A DNA stretch of 64,000 bases from Oscillospiraceae bacterium (GTDB lineage: Bacteria; Bacillota; Clostridia; Oscillospirales; Ruminococcaceae), in the NCBI GenBank assembly GCA_014799385.1, contig JAAVIC010000020.1, positions 120,085 through 184,084 on the forward strand. The letters are read 5' to 3'. The position numbers and the translations under genes were made by a program. How positions within the stretch are numbered: the first letter of the stretch is position 1; every line of letters begins with the position of its first letter. Positions 32,168-40,637 of the stretch are shown in pieces. The notes under the pieces were generated by a model. That model did no database searches. It was not told where the DNA came from and was given only the letters and a program-made list of their open reading frames with translations.

Positions 32168-32812
32168 ATGAAAATCAAATTAACCCAGTTAATTTTAATA
32201 CTAATTTTTTTAGGGTTAACGATATATAACATTATCGCTGCAATTTCGGGACTCGCCAAATCCGAAACCTGCTCTCCCGATAATCCGGAGAACAGCGCGT
32301 TGTGTGAGTTCGAGGTGGACTACGCGCAAAAAATTTACTGGATTAATAAAAAGCTGTATGGACTTATTCCTGCAGGAACTGATCATTATTATCTTGTATC
32401 TTCAAAGGGAACACCGTGGACTATGATGGTTAAAGCCAAAGATGAATGGTTCGCGGAAAATTTCGATTCCTCCGATGGAAAGGGTGGAAAAGCGAACAAA
32501 AGGGTTGTTGTGTGCGGCGAGGTGAGAGAATTCTCCGATAGCTCGAAAAATAAAATCGCGGAGATGAACGGAAAGCTATCCCATATTGATGTAAGGTTGG
32601 ATACAGATAATTACGTTGATCCTGATTACCGAACACGCTACGTATTGAAGTTGGTAACGAGTGTGATGGAATTGATTGGATTGGTAGCACCATTTATCAT
32701 TGTCATTCGGTTTGACAAAACTTCGCAAAAGGCGATAAAATTGATGATGCTTTATATGTTGATTGCAGTATTAGCAGCTATCGTATTAAATACATATATC
32801 GGAAAACTGTAG
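32168..32812 (+). CDS. Membrane protein, tandem paralogue 1
   Basis: 214 residues: an N-terminal hydrophobic helix (LILILIFLGLTIYNIIAAISG), an extracytoplasmic-looking domain of about 125 residues with LIPAGTDHYYLV and VCGEVREFS, and two C-terminal hydrophobic helices. It is clearly homologous to the next gene (shared GTDHxYLV, GEVREF, YVDxDYRTxYxLxL). The family resembles DUF6709-type membrane proteins; function unknown. It starts 3 bases after speE. Confidence 0.7.
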   Translation: MKIKLTQLILILIFLGLTIYNIIAAISGLAKSETCSPDNPENSALCEFEVDYAQKIYWINKKLYGLIPAGTDHYYLVSSKGTPWTMMVKAKDEWFAENFDSSDGKGGKANKRVVVCGEVREFSDSSKNKIAEMNGKLSHIDVRLDTDNYVDPDYRTRYVLKLVTSVMELIGLVAPFIIVIRFDKTSQKAIKLMMLYMLIAVLAAIVLNTYIGKL

Positions 32813-32830
32813 AAATGGAGGCAATATGCT

Positions 32831-33454
32831 ATGAAAGTTAAATTCGGACTCGTGGTTCTTGTTCTCGGATTTTTGGGTTGGATGGCGTGGAGCGTTGTCA
32901 CGGGAATTTCGGGGCTTACAAAAACCGAAACCGAGGAGCTGACAAGATATTCAAAAGAGGGCACGCTGTGCGAGTTTAATGTGGAATATGCCATAGAGGT
33001 TCACAACTTAAAGCATGTAATGTTCCTATTTATTCCCTTGGGAACAGACCACTTTTATCTGGTGACTACCGAGGATTCGGTAGAGCCGCTTCTTGTGAAA
33101 GCAAGTCCCTCATGGTACGATAAGAATTTCAATTCCTTGGGATTAGCACGCGGAACGGTTACAATACGCGGCGAGGTTCGGGAATTTTATTCTCAATCGA
33201 AAAAAAGTATACGTACAGTAAACAGCAAGATTGCAGAACTCAACGTGAGCGTCAGCGAAGAAAATTATGTGGATTGCGATTATCGGACGACTTACATTCT
33301 GCGGTTGTTGACGGCAGTGCTGCTGTTGAGTACGGCGGTCGTGGCGGTAGTAACGTTTATGCGTGTCGGGCAGATGTCCAAGGCGGCGGCAAGCGCGGCA
33401 ACGATTTATATGATTGTCGCGGTATTGGCAAGTATTGGTATGAATTTGTATTAA
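32831..33454 (+). CDS. Membrane protein, tandem paralogue 2
   Basis: 207 residues with the same layout as the preceding gene: a signal-anchor helix, a domain with FIPLGTDHFYLV and IRGEVREFY, then two membrane helices. Sequence identity between the two is moderate, so the duplication is not recent. GGAGG precedes the start. Co-transcription with speE is likely, but a role in polyamine metabolism is not supported by any motif. Confidence 0.7.
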   Translation: MKVKFGLVVLVLGFLGWMAWSVVTGISGLTKTETEELTRYSKEGTLCEFNVEYAIEVHNLKHVMFLFIPLGTDHFYLVTTEDSVEPLLVKASPSWYDKNFNSLGLARGTVTIRGEVREFYSQSKKSIRTVNSKIAELNVSVSEENYVDCDYRTTYILRLLTAVLLLSTAVVAVVTFMRVGQMSKAAASAATIYMIVAVLASIGMNLY

Positions 33455-33661
33455 GGCAGCAAACCATAGTTATTTGGATTATAACCCAGATTCACTGTTT
33501 GGGGTGCAAGTATGGCACGTTTAATTCAAAACAATTTATCGGCGACTTGTGAATAGTGCGTTATAACCGACAACAAGTTATAGGTATCAAAGGCAAATCC
33601 GAAAACGTTATGGGGTGCGAGTTAAGCACGTTATATATTAAAATCAACCTATTGGTGATTA

Positions 33662-33779
33662 ATGCAAATTCAAAACGCGAGCGGCGCGGTGCACGCGTAG
33701 CGTGAACCGGGTCGCTCAGCGAACACAGACGAGCGTAAGCTCGTCTGTGTGGTTTTGAATTTGCTATTTAGATAAGGAG
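33662..33779 (+). repeat. Family-A structured 5' repeat, copy before the carboxynorspermidine synthase gene
   Basis: Opens ATGCAAATTCAAAACGC, closes GGTTTTGAATTTGC, inner hairpin ACAGACGAGC-gtaa-GCTCGTCTGT with a GNRA loop, and ends TATTTAGATAAGGAG. About 195 bases of leader modules precede it (33465-33661), including several GTTATA units and an abortive core start GGCAAATCCGAAAACG, making this one of the most module-rich copies. Confidence 0.9.
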
Positions 33780-33786
33780 AAGAAAG

Positions 33787-34989
33787 ATGAGTAAGGCATT
33801 GATTATTGGCGCAGGCGGAGTCGCGGGAGTCGCGATTGCAAAGTGCTGTCAGAACAGCGAGGTTTTTACGGAGATTATGATTGCGTCGCGCACGAAGTCC
33901 AAGTGTGACGCGATTCGCGATAAGCTGCAGCCGACCACTAAGACCGTGATTTCCACGGCGGCGGTTGACGCGGACAATGTGGCGGAGCTGGTTGCATTGA
34001 TCAAGAGTTATAATCCCGACATCGTGATGAATCTGGCACTTCCGTATCAGGATCTGCATATTATGGACGCGTGTCTTGAGTGTAAGGTAGACTATCTAGA
34101 CACCGCGAATTACGAGCCGGAGGACACCGCGAAGTTTGAATATTCGTGGCAGTGGGCATATAGAGAACGTTTCGAGAAAGCGGGAATCACCGCGATTCTG
34201 GGCAGCGGATTCGACCCTGGTGTTACGGGAGTGTTCTCGGCATACGCGCAAAAGCACGAGTTTGACGAGATAAATTACATCGATATTCTGGACTGCAACG
34301 GCGGCGACCACGGTTATCCGTTCGCTACCAACTTCAATCCCGAGATAAATATCCGCGAGGTAAGCGCAAAGGGAAGCTACATCGAGGACGGCAAATGGGT
34401 TGAAACCGAGCCGATGGAGATAAAGCGCGTTTATAATTTCAAGGGCGTGGGCGAAAAGGATATGTATCTGCTGCACCACGAGGAGCTTGAATCACTCGCG
34501 CTGAACATCAAGGGAATCAAGCGGATTCGTTTCTTTATGACGTTTGGGCAGAGCTATCTCACTCACCTGAAGTGTCTGGAGAATGTTGGAATGACGTCTA
34601 TCGAGCCGATAATGTACGAGGGCAAGGAAATCGTTCCCTTGCAGTTCCTCAAAGCGGTTCTGCCCGACCCCGCCTCTCTCGGTCCGAGAACGGTCGGAAA
34701 GACCAATATCGGCTGCATTTTCCAAGGCAAAAAGGACGGAAAACCTAAGAATTATTACCTCTACAATATCTGCGACCACCAAGAGTGCTACAAGGAAGTC
34801 GGCTCTCAGGCGATTTCGTACACTACGGGAGTTCCCGCGATGATCGGCGCAATGATGGTACTGACGGGCGAATGGAAAAAGCCCGGGGTGTTCAATGTTG
34901 AGGAGATGAATCCCGACCCGTTTATGGACGCTCTCAATAAGTGGGGCTTGCCGTGGGAAGAGGATAGAGACCCTGTGTTGGTGGACTGA
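33787..34989 (+). CDS. Carboxynorspermidine (carboxyspermidine) synthase
   Basis: 400 residues of the saccharopine-dehydrogenase-like family. It condenses aspartate semialdehyde with putrescine or diaminopropane using NADPH. The Rossmann motif IIGAGGVAGVAIAKCC is at the N-terminus; GSGFDPGVTGVF and CNGGDHGYPFATNFNPEIN are characteristic of this subfamily (LYS1-type). With nspC at 37851 it gives a SAM-independent route to spermidine. Translation is probably set by the family-A repeat directly upstream. Confidence 0.92.
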   Translation: MSKALIIGAGGVAGVAIAKCCQNSEVFTEIMIASRTKSKCDAIRDKLQPTTKTVISTAAVDADNVAELVALIKSYNPDIVMNLALPYQDLHIMDACLECKVDYLDTANYEPEDTAKFEYSWQWAYRERFEKAGITAILGSGFDPGVTGVFSAYAQKHEFDEINYIDILDCNGGDHGYPFATNFNPEINIREVSAKGSYIEDGKWVETEPMEIKRVYNFKGVGEKDMYLLHHEELESLALNIKGIKRIRFFMTFGQSYLTHLKCLENVGMTSIEPIMYEGKEIVPLQFLKAVLPDPASLGPRTVGKTNIGCIFQGKKDGKPKNYYLYNICDHQECYKEVGSQAISYTTGVPAMIGAMMVLTGEWKKPGVFNVEEMNPDPFMDALNKWGLPWEEDRDPVLVD

Positions 34990-35006
34990 CGTTTGAGGAA
35001 TATGCA

Positions 35007-35327
35007 ATGATTGACATTACAGAACTTCGTAAACTTGTTGTGGATATTGATAATATTATTGTTACAAAACATACCGCATATCGTTTTAGAGAGCGTGGTA
35101 TAAAATTGTGCGATGTGTGTAATACAATATTAAATGGTGAAATAATCGAACAATATCCCGATGACTATCCATATCCGAGCTGCCTTATATTGGGACTATC
35201 TGTTGGCGGAAAATCCCTTCACGTATGTGTAGGTTTGGGAGATGGTAAACTGTTTATAATAACCGCGTATTATCCTACGACGGATAAATGGAACGCGGAT
35301 ATGAAAACACGAAAGGCTGGTGATTGA
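35007..35327 (+). CDS. DUF4258 protein, probable toxin of a type II pair
   Basis: 106 residues. TKHTAYRFRERGIKLCDVCNTILNG and later GGKSLHVCVGLGDGKLFIITAYYP match the DUF4258 fold, a RelE/BrnT-like ribonuclease relative. It is followed, one base later, by a YgiT-type zinc-finger gene, a common toxin-antitoxin order. The AT-rich base use differs from the flanking polyamine genes. Confidence 0.78.
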   Translation: MIDITELRKLVVDIDNIIVTKHTAYRFRERGIKLCDVCNTILNGEIIEQYPDDYPYPSCLILGLSVGGKSLHVCVGLGDGKLFIITAYYPTTDKWNADMKTRKAGD

Positions 35328-35328
35328 T

Positions 35329-35553
35329 ATGACTTGTTTCTATTGCAAGGGCGAAATGGAAGAATCGACAACGACACACGTTGTCGAGATTTGTGACCGC
35401 ATTATTGTTATCAAGCACGTTCCGTGCCTTAAATGCAAGCAGTGCGGCGAGGTGGTTTATACGGGTTCTGTTCTTGAGCGTTTGGAGCAGATTATTGAAC
35501 AATTGGAAAACACCTTGATGGAAGTCGCCATTGTTAATTACTCGGCGGCGTAA
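35329..35553 (+). CDS. YgiT-type zinc-finger protein, probable antitoxin
   Basis: 74 residues. Two CxxC pairs (CFYC at residue 3 and CLKCKQC near residue 35) form the N-terminal zinc domain of MqsA/YgiT proteins, followed by the helix GSVLERLEQIIEQLE. The usual C-terminal helix-turn-helix of full MqsA is absent. Start ATG 35329 is one base beyond the toxin stop. Confidence 0.8.
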   Translation: MTCFYCKGEMEESTTTHVVEICDRIIVIKHVPCLKCKQCGEVVYTGSVLERLEQIIEQLENTLMEVAIVNYSAA

Positions 35554-35626
35554 ACGGGAATCCCGTTTTGGTGGACTAGTATGAAACGTATTGACAATGA
35601 TTGACACAGACTATGGAGGTGCGTAA

Positions 35627-36127
35627 GTGAAAAAGGCTTTGCTTGTGGTGGATATGCAGGAAGCAACAATGGGAACCAATCACGCTCCAATTTTTAGGTA
35701 CGATTCCGATTTGCTGAATAGGGTAAATAGTGTGATAGATAAAACCGATGCATCTTTAGTTATTTATATAAAGCATTTGACGAAGAAAAATCTTATCAAT
35801 ATGCTCGCTCCCGTGAAATGTTTTGAAGGAACAGCGGCAGCGGAATGGGTCAATGGACTTAAAATCGTTTCACCGCATTGTTTCCGTAAATATGTTGGCA
35901 ATGCGTTTTCTAATGCTGAATTAACAAATTTCCTAAAGGAAAATGCTTGTGATACAATAGAACTGATTGGTGTGGACGGCGGTGCTTGTGTTGCGCTTAC
36001 CGCAATAAGTGCTTGCGAAAATGGGTTTAAGGTTATTTTGAACACATCGGCAATCGGAACAGTATTTAAGTCAAAAAGAGATAGGTGTTTTAACAAGTTA
36101 AAAAGGCTTGGAGCTGAATTTATTTAG
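35627..36127 (+). CDS. Isochorismatase-like cysteine hydrolase
   Basis: 166 residues. Catalytic triad of the family visible as VVDMQ (D9), CFRKYVGNAF (K88) and VDGGACVALTA (C121), consistent with a nicotinamidase/amidase-type hydrolase; the substrate is unknown. GTG start with GGAGGT 6 bases upstream. The stop TAG is made of two target-duplication bases and the first base of the inserted family-B element. The pre-insertion sequence also gave TAG, so the protein is unchanged. Confidence 0.85.
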   Translation: MKKALLVVDMQEATMGTNHAPIFRYDSDLLNRVNSVIDKTDASLVIYIKHLTKKNLINMLAPVKCFEGTAAAEWVNGLKIVSPHCFRKYVGNAFSNAELTNFLKENACDTIELIGVDGGACVALTAISACENGFKVILNTSAIGTVFKSKRDRCFNKLKRLGAEFI

Positions 36128-36298
36128 GCAACACCGCACAATTATTGTCGTTCGATTGCGCAGTCAGATTTTTCGTCAGATTGTGCAAATTGAGTGCCGT
36201 AAGGCTAACGCCTTTCAAGCGAAATTTGTGCAAGATGACGGAAAATATGCAAGCAAGCGGACGGCAAAGGCGATAGCCGCTAATTGTGCGGTGTTGCC
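36127..36298 (+). mobile_element. MITE-like element, family B, 172 bp
   Basis: Terminal inverted repeats GGCAACACCGCACAATTA and TAATTGTGCGGTGTTGCC, flanked by the direct repeat TTA on both sides. No coding capacity. Removing it rejoins the isochorismatase stop directly to the GGAGGTCGG ribosome binding site of the next gene. A 3-bp T-rich target duplication recalls the IS1031 group of IS5-type transposases, but no transposase is in the window. Confidence 0.85.
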
Positions 36299-36313
36299 TT
36301 AGGAGGTCGGAAT

Positions 36314-36730
36314 ATGAGAAACCCAGAAGAAACAATCGGCAAGATAATCGACAAATCCGGTACGAGCTTTATCTCGTATATAGACGCGGAGGGCTTTCCC
36401 GTTACAAAAGCGATGTTAAAGCCGAGGGAGCGTAACGGAATCAAGGAAATATGGTTCTCGACAAATACGTCCTCAAACAAGGTGAAATGCTTTTTGAAGA
36501 ACAACAAGGCGAGCGTTTATTTTATGGACAAGCGTTATTTCAGAGGGGTGAGCCTTGTCGGAACGGTCGAGGTTCTGGAAACGGCGGAAGCCAAGGAACG
36601 GATATGGCAGTTCGGCGATAAGATGTATTACAAAAAGGGTGTTACTGACCCCGATTACTGCGTGCTGAAATTCACGGCGGAAAAGGGAAGATATTACAGT
36701 AACTTCAAATCCGAGGATTTTGATATATAA
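36314..36730 (+). CDS. Pyridoxamine 5'-phosphate oxidase-fold protein
   Basis: 138 residues. ISYIDAEGFPVTKAML near residue 22, IWFSTNTSSNKVKCFLKNNKASVYF and YFRGVSLVGTVEVL match the split-barrel FMN-binding family of general stress/PNPOx-like proteins. The specific activity is unknown. ATG 36314 follows AGGAGGTCGG. Its stop overlaps the next start by one base. Confidence 0.85.
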   Translation: MRNPEETIGKIIDKSGTSFISYIDAEGFPVTKAMLKPRERNGIKEIWFSTNTSSNKVKCFLKNNKASVYFMDKRYFRGVSLVGTVEVLETAEAKERIWQFGDKMYYKKGVTDPDYCVLKFTAEKGRYYSNFKSEDFDI

Positions 36731-37056
36731 TGTCTATCACAATAAATATATATTACAGCGGAAAAAACAAAAACGCGAGAAAATTCGCCGAAGAGATGGT
36801 GAGCAGCGGTATTGTTGACGCTATCCGTGCGGAAAGCGGAAATCTGAGATACGAGTACTTTTTTCCGATGAATGATGAGGAAACCGTTCTCCTTATAGAC
36901 AGCTGGAAAGACCAAGCCGCGTTAGACGCTCACCACGCTTCGGATATGATGGCTCGGATTGCCGAATTGCGGGATAAATACGACCTCCATATGAAAGTGG
37001 AGCGATATGCGTCCGATGAATTGGAGGAGCGCGACAAATCGTTTATAAGGGAATAG
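36730..37056 (+). CDS. Antibiotic biosynthesis monooxygenase (ABM) domain protein
   Basis: 108 residues with the dimeric ferredoxin-like ABM signature: YYSGKNKNARKFAEEM, EYFFPMNDEETVLLIDSWKDQAALDAHHAS. Members are quinol monooxygenases or heme-degrading enzymes, or have no known activity. It shares one base with the preceding PNPOx-like gene, suggesting a joint redox or detoxification role. Confidence 0.8.
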   Translation: MSITINIYYSGKNKNARKFAEEMVSSGIVDAIRAESGNLRYEYFFPMNDEETVLLIDSWKDQAALDAHHASDMMARIAELRDKYDLHMKVERYASDELEERDKSFIRE

Positions 37057-37093
37057 GCTTGTGAAACGGTATTCTGTATGGAGTGAATAAAAT

Positions 37094-37831
37094 ATGAAAG
37101 TATATATACAATCCTACGAAAACAATATACCGCGGAATTATAATTTTATGAACGCGTATCAAGGTTTTCGCGAAATGGGATTTGAAACCGTTCATTTTTG
37201 TGATAAGGAAAAGCTCCGCGAAAGCAGTAAAGAAGACGTTGTGGTAGGATATGTCGATACGGTAAGGGAGCGTCTGTATGATTTTGGACTTATTACACCG
37301 GATATAGATTATCCCGATGAACTGCGGAAGTATCTGGGGCGAAAAATTTGGAAAGCAAAAATGAATGAAGTAAGCGATGACCCGGAAAAGTGGCCTGTGT
37401 TTGTGAAACCGCTTGAGGATAAGCAATTTACCGGAGTTGTTATACATTCTCCGAAGGATTTGATAGGCTGCGGAATAATGGGTGTGAATCAAGATGTTTA
37501 TTGTTCCGAGGTTGTTGACTTTGCAGCGGAGTGGAGATGCTTTGTGCGGTATGGAAGAATATTGAGCGTAAGACCGTACAAGGGAGATTGGAGAAAGCAA
37601 TACGATTATAAGGTGATAGAAAGCGCAGTCAAAGATTTTTCCTCCGCTCCTGCTGGCTATTCGGCGGATTTCGGGATAACCCGTGACGGAAGAACCTTAT
37701 TGATTGAAATTAATGACGGTTATTCATTAGGCTGTTACGGATTATTTTATATTGATTACGCAAAGCTGCTTTCGGCGCGTTGGGCTGAACTGACGAATAC
37801 GAAAGACGAGTGTGCTTTCGATATAATTTAA
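37094..37831 (+). CDS. ATP-grasp domain protein (DUF4343-like)
   Basis: 245 residues. WPVFVKPLEDKQFTGVVI and SEVVDFAAEWRCFVRYGRIL are ATP-grasp nucleotide-binding segments, and TLLIEINDGYSLGCYG holds the metal-binding Glu/Asn. It would ligate a carboxylate to an amine or thiol with ATP; the substrates are not predictable. AT-rich composition and no clear link to polyamines, though it sits directly before nspC (19 bases). Confidence 0.8.
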   Translation: MKVYIQSYENNIPRNYNFMNAYQGFREMGFETVHFCDKEKLRESSKEDVVVGYVDTVRERLYDFGLITPDIDYPDELRKYLGRKIWKAKMNEVSDDPEKWPVFVKPLEDKQFTGVVIHSPKDLIGCGIMGVNQDVYCSEVVDFAAEWRCFVRYGRILSVRPYKGDWRKQYDYKVIESAVKDFSSAPAGYSADFGITRDGRTLLIEINDGYSLGCYGLFYIDYAKLLSARWAELTNTKDECAFDII

Positions 37832-37850
37832 CATAAGGAGTTGACGGTCG

Positions 37851-38984
37851 ATGACCGATTGGATAACCAAAGTAAAAACCCCGTGCTACGTTATTGACGA
37901 ACGGCGGCTGCGTGAGAATCTCGAAATTCTCAAAGATGTGCGGGAGCGTTCGGGATGCAAAATTCTGTTGGCGCAGAAAGCGTATTCCGCGTTCGCGACA
38001 TATCCGCTTATTGCGGAATATCTGGACGGCTGCACGGCGAGCGGCTTGTACGAGGCGCGTCTGGGATACGAGGAAATGGCGAAACCGTTCGGCAAGGAGA
38101 ATCACATCTTCTCGCCCGCCTATCGTGATGAGGACTTTGACGAAATCGCCGAGAAATGCGGACATATAAGCTTTAACAGCATTCACCAGTACGAGAAATT
38201 CAAGGACAGGGTGAAAAACGCGTCCTGCGGGATTCGTATTAATCCCGAACATTCCACGCAGGAGCACGGAATTTACGACCCGTGTGGCGAATTTTCACGA
38301 TTGGGCGCAACGATCGCGAATTTCCCCGAGCTGCCCGATGGCATAAAAGGACTGCACTTCCATACGCTGTGTGAACAAAACGCGGGTGCGCTGAGCGAAA
38401 CAATGGCGGCGGTAACGGAGAAATTCGGGAAGTTCCTCGGTAAAATCGAGTGGCTGAATATGGGCGGCGGACATCACATCACGCGCCCCGATTATGATGT
38501 CGATTTGTTGATTGAGGTGATTAAATCCACGCGGAATCGGTACGAATTTGACGTGTATCTCGAGCCGGGCGAGGCAATCGCGCTGAACGCGGGGTATCTC
38601 GTCACAACGGTTCTGGACACGCTGCAAAACGGTATGGATATCGCGATTACGGACGCTTCCGCGGCTTGTCATATGCCGGACGTTCTGGAGATGCCGTACC
38701 GCCCGAACATCATCGGCGCGGGGAATCCCGGCGAGAATCCGTACACATACAGGTTGGGCGGAAACACCTGCCTTGCGGGGGACATAATCGGCGACTATTC
38801 GTTCGAGAACAAGCTCCGCGAGGGCGACAGACTGGTTTTCACGGATATGGCGATATACTCGATGTGCAAAAACAACACCTTCAACGGGATTCCTCTGCCG
38901 TCGATTTATCTGCTGCGTGAAAGCGAAGAACTTGAACTGCTGCGGGAGTTCGGCTATGAGGACTTCAAGAACAGATTGTCATGA
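37851..38984 (+). CDS. nspC: Carboxynorspermidine/carboxyspermidine decarboxylase
   Basis: 377-residue alanine-racemase-fold PLP decarboxylase. The PLP Lys is K43 in LLAQKAYSAF; later motifs are HFHTLCEQ, EWLNMGGGHHI, LEPGEAI and the partner-chain segment CLAGDIIGDYSF, typical of NspC. It decarboxylates carboxyspermidine to spermidine after the dehydrogenase at 33787. AAGGAG lies 10 bases before the start. It is the last recognisable gene of the polyamine locus. Confidence 0.93.
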   Translation: MTDWITKVKTPCYVIDERRLRENLEILKDVRERSGCKILLAQKAYSAFATYPLIAEYLDGCTASGLYEARLGYEEMAKPFGKENHIFSPAYRDEDFDEIAEKCGHISFNSIHQYEKFKDRVKNASCGIRINPEHSTQEHGIYDPCGEFSRLGATIANFPELPDGIKGLHFHTLCEQNAGALSETMAAVTEKFGKFLGKIEWLNMGGGHHITRPDYDVDLLIEVIKSTRNRYEFDVYLEPGEAIALNAGYLVTTVLDTLQNGMDIAITDASAACHMPDVLEMPYRPNIIGAGNPGENPYTYRLGGNTCLAGDIIGDYSFENKLREGDRLVFTDMAIYSMCKNNTFNGIPLPSIYLLRESEELELLREFGYEDFKNRLS

Positions 38985-39010
38985 CAGTTAAGGGAAGTTT
39001 TTGGTGATTC

Positions 39011-39130
39011 GTGCAAATTGCGAAAGCGAGCGGTGCGGCATACCGCGTAGCGGTGTGCCGTGCCGCTCAGCTAGCATAAACGAGCGTAAGCTCGTTTGTG
39101 CGGTTCGCAATTTGCCATTTAGATAAGGAG
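39011..39130 (+). repeat. Family-A structured 5' repeat, copy before the SUKH-like gene
   Basis: Opens GTGCAAATTGCGAAAGC, closes GGTTCGCAATTTGC. Hairpins GGCATACCGC...GCGGTGTGCC and AAACGAGC-gtaa-GCTCGTTT. Ends CATTTAGATAAGGAG. It has almost no leader module (TTGGTGATTC only), the shortest copy. Confidence 0.88.
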
Positions 39131-39135
39131 TTAAG

Positions 39136-39789
39136 ATGGCTATTCAATATAATATGGATCCGTTTGCGGCTTTGAAAATAATCTATCAAGGGGCAACGGA
39201 CGGCTTTGCCGCCGAGGACTTTGTGATAAACGAGCGTGAGCGCGGAATCACACTTCCTATGGTGCTGAAGCGGTTTCTGCTGGATTATGGGTATATGACT
39301 GTAAACCGAATCTCCGACAGCGTTCGCTGGCTTCACCCGAATATAATGTCCGAGCGCGTATTCAGGTACGGGAGCAATGACGAACTTCCGCTGGTATTGA
39401 TAGGAAGACTCCAGGACTATCAGGTCGCGATTTCGGATACCTCTGCCGACAACCCGACAATCTTCTTGTTGAAAACCGCCCCGAATGAAACACAGATACT
39501 TCCAAGCGATGACACGCTTATCGAGATATTCAAGGTTCAGATTTGCTCTGTTCTGATGAATTACGAAGGCTCTGTAACCGCGGACGAGCCGGAATTAGCC
39601 GCGCGGCTTTTGCGGGAGAATATGGTGAACTTAGACTTGATCGCCAATAATCCCAAGCTTCGCCGCGAGTATTCGCTGAACTTCTCCGAGGAAATGCGGA
39701 CATTCGTTGTCGCGGAATACATCGAAGGGGAACTTTCACGTTTCTTCTTTATAAGGAATGAACAATTCCTTTCAGGAGTAAATTCATAA
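39136..39789 (+). CDS. Hypothetical protein, possibly SMI1/KNR4 (SUKH)-like
   Basis: 217 residues. The segment ERERGITLPMVLKRFLLDYG near residue 33 resembles the N-terminal SUKH motif (E-GI-LP---FL---NG), common among immunity proteins and some regulatory proteins. The rest (DNPTIFLLKTAPNETQILP) is compatible with the fold. The family assignment is tentative. It starts 5 bases after the family-A repeat and ends at a strong terminator. Confidence 0.5.
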   Translation: MAIQYNMDPFAALKIIYQGATDGFAAEDFVINERERGITLPMVLKRFLLDYGYMTVNRISDSVRWLHPNIMSERVFRYGSNDELPLVLIGRLQDYQVAISDTSADNPTIFLLKTAPNETQILPSDDTLIEIFKVQICSVLMNYEGSVTADEPELAARLLRENMVNLDLIANNPKLRREYSLNFSEEMRTFVVAEYIEGELSRFFFIRNEQFLSGVNS

Positions 39790-39794
39790 AAAAT

Positions 39795-39821
39795 CTCCCG
39801 CTGAAAGGCGGGAGTCTTTTT
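39795..39821 (+). terminator. Intrinsic terminator after the SUKH-like gene
   Basis: CTCCCGC-tgaaag-GCGGGAG followed by TCTTTTT. It closes the polyamine-region transcript. Confidence 0.88.
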
Positions 39822-39984
39822 GTCCTTAAATCCCAAGATGTGGATACTTCCCCTTGATGTGGTGTACATATATAGTAAAAGTGCACAGAAAAAGCCACAA
39901 CAGAACGAAAAATACAGTATACTTTTTGTTGAAATTGCACAAAAATATGAACAAAATTTAGTCTTGATTTTTTTCGTTTAGCCC

Positions 39985-40055
39985 TTGAAAAAAATTTTTG
40001 TATGGGTTATAATATAAATGTGGGGAAAAGTGGTGAGAAAATCCACTGTTTTGGT
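39985..40055 (+). promoter_or_regulatory. dcw promoter with MraZ-box-like operator
   Basis: TTGAAA (39985-39990), 17 bases, TATAAT (40008-40013). Just downstream TGGGGA and TGGTGA lie 10 bases apart, with a further TGGTGA about 20 bases later, resembling the spaced TGGGN repeats bound by MraZ in other bacteria. Autorepression by MraZ is inferred. Confidence 0.65.
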
Positions 40056-40119
40056 GAAAAGTTAATAAAAATATATAGATTCATCAAAATTCCCGAAAAA
40101 GGAAAATATATCAAATCTA

Positions 40120-40205
40120 CGAAAAACACCGTCTGAGGAGGACGGACGCGCTTTTCAAAAGGGGCATTGCCGCAGGGTATCACGCGGCGATGAAAGCTCA
40201 AGGCA
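40120..40205 (+). other. Structured mraZ leader
   Basis: Two hairpins, CCGTC-tgagga-GGACGG and CATTGCCGC...GCGGCGATG, lie between the dcw promoter and mraZ. No known riboswitch recognised. Confidence 0.45.
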
Positions 40206-40217
40206 GGGGGGATGGAA

Positions 40218-40637
40218 ATGTACGGCGAATACGAACATACCGTGGACGCTAAGGGCCGTATGAACTTTCCCGCGAAACTGCGAGAGGAGTTCGGCGATCA
40301 CTTTTTCATCTGCAAGAGCTTTAACGAAAAGTGCTTAACGGTTTACACCGAGGAGAGCTGGGAGGCATTGAAAACCAGTCTTAAGGGTAAGCCGACAAAG
40401 GTTGCGCTGCCGATCGAGCGTTTTTTGTTCGGTAGCGCGTGCGAGGCTGAACCCGATAAACAGGGCAGAATCGCGATAGCTCCCGCACTGCGTACATACG
40501 CGAATATTACCGGCGAGGTCGTGGTCGTAGGACTGGTCGACCGCGCCGAAATCTGGGACAAGCAGCTATGGGAGGAGTATAACGCCAACACATCTCCCGA
40601 GGATATTGCGGGAATGGCGGAGGAATTGAGCATTTGA
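40218..40637 (+). CDS. mraZ: Transcriptional regulator MraZ
   Basis: First gene of the dcw cluster; a double-AbrB-fold DNA-binding protein that controls the cluster in other bacteria. 139 residues starting MYGEYEHTVDAKGRMNFPAKLREEF; the second half repeats the pattern (EPDKQGRIAIAPALRTYA). I choose ATG 40218 over 40212 because the AGGGGGG ribosome binding site touches the earlier ATG. The stop overlaps the rsmH start (TGATG). Confidence 0.94.
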   Translation: MYGEYEHTVDAKGRMNFPAKLREEFGDHFFICKSFNEKCLTVYTEESWEALKTSLKGKPTKVALPIERFLFGSACEAEPDKQGRIAIAPALRTYANITGEVVVVGLVDRAEIWDKQLWEEYNANTSPEDIAGMAEELSI

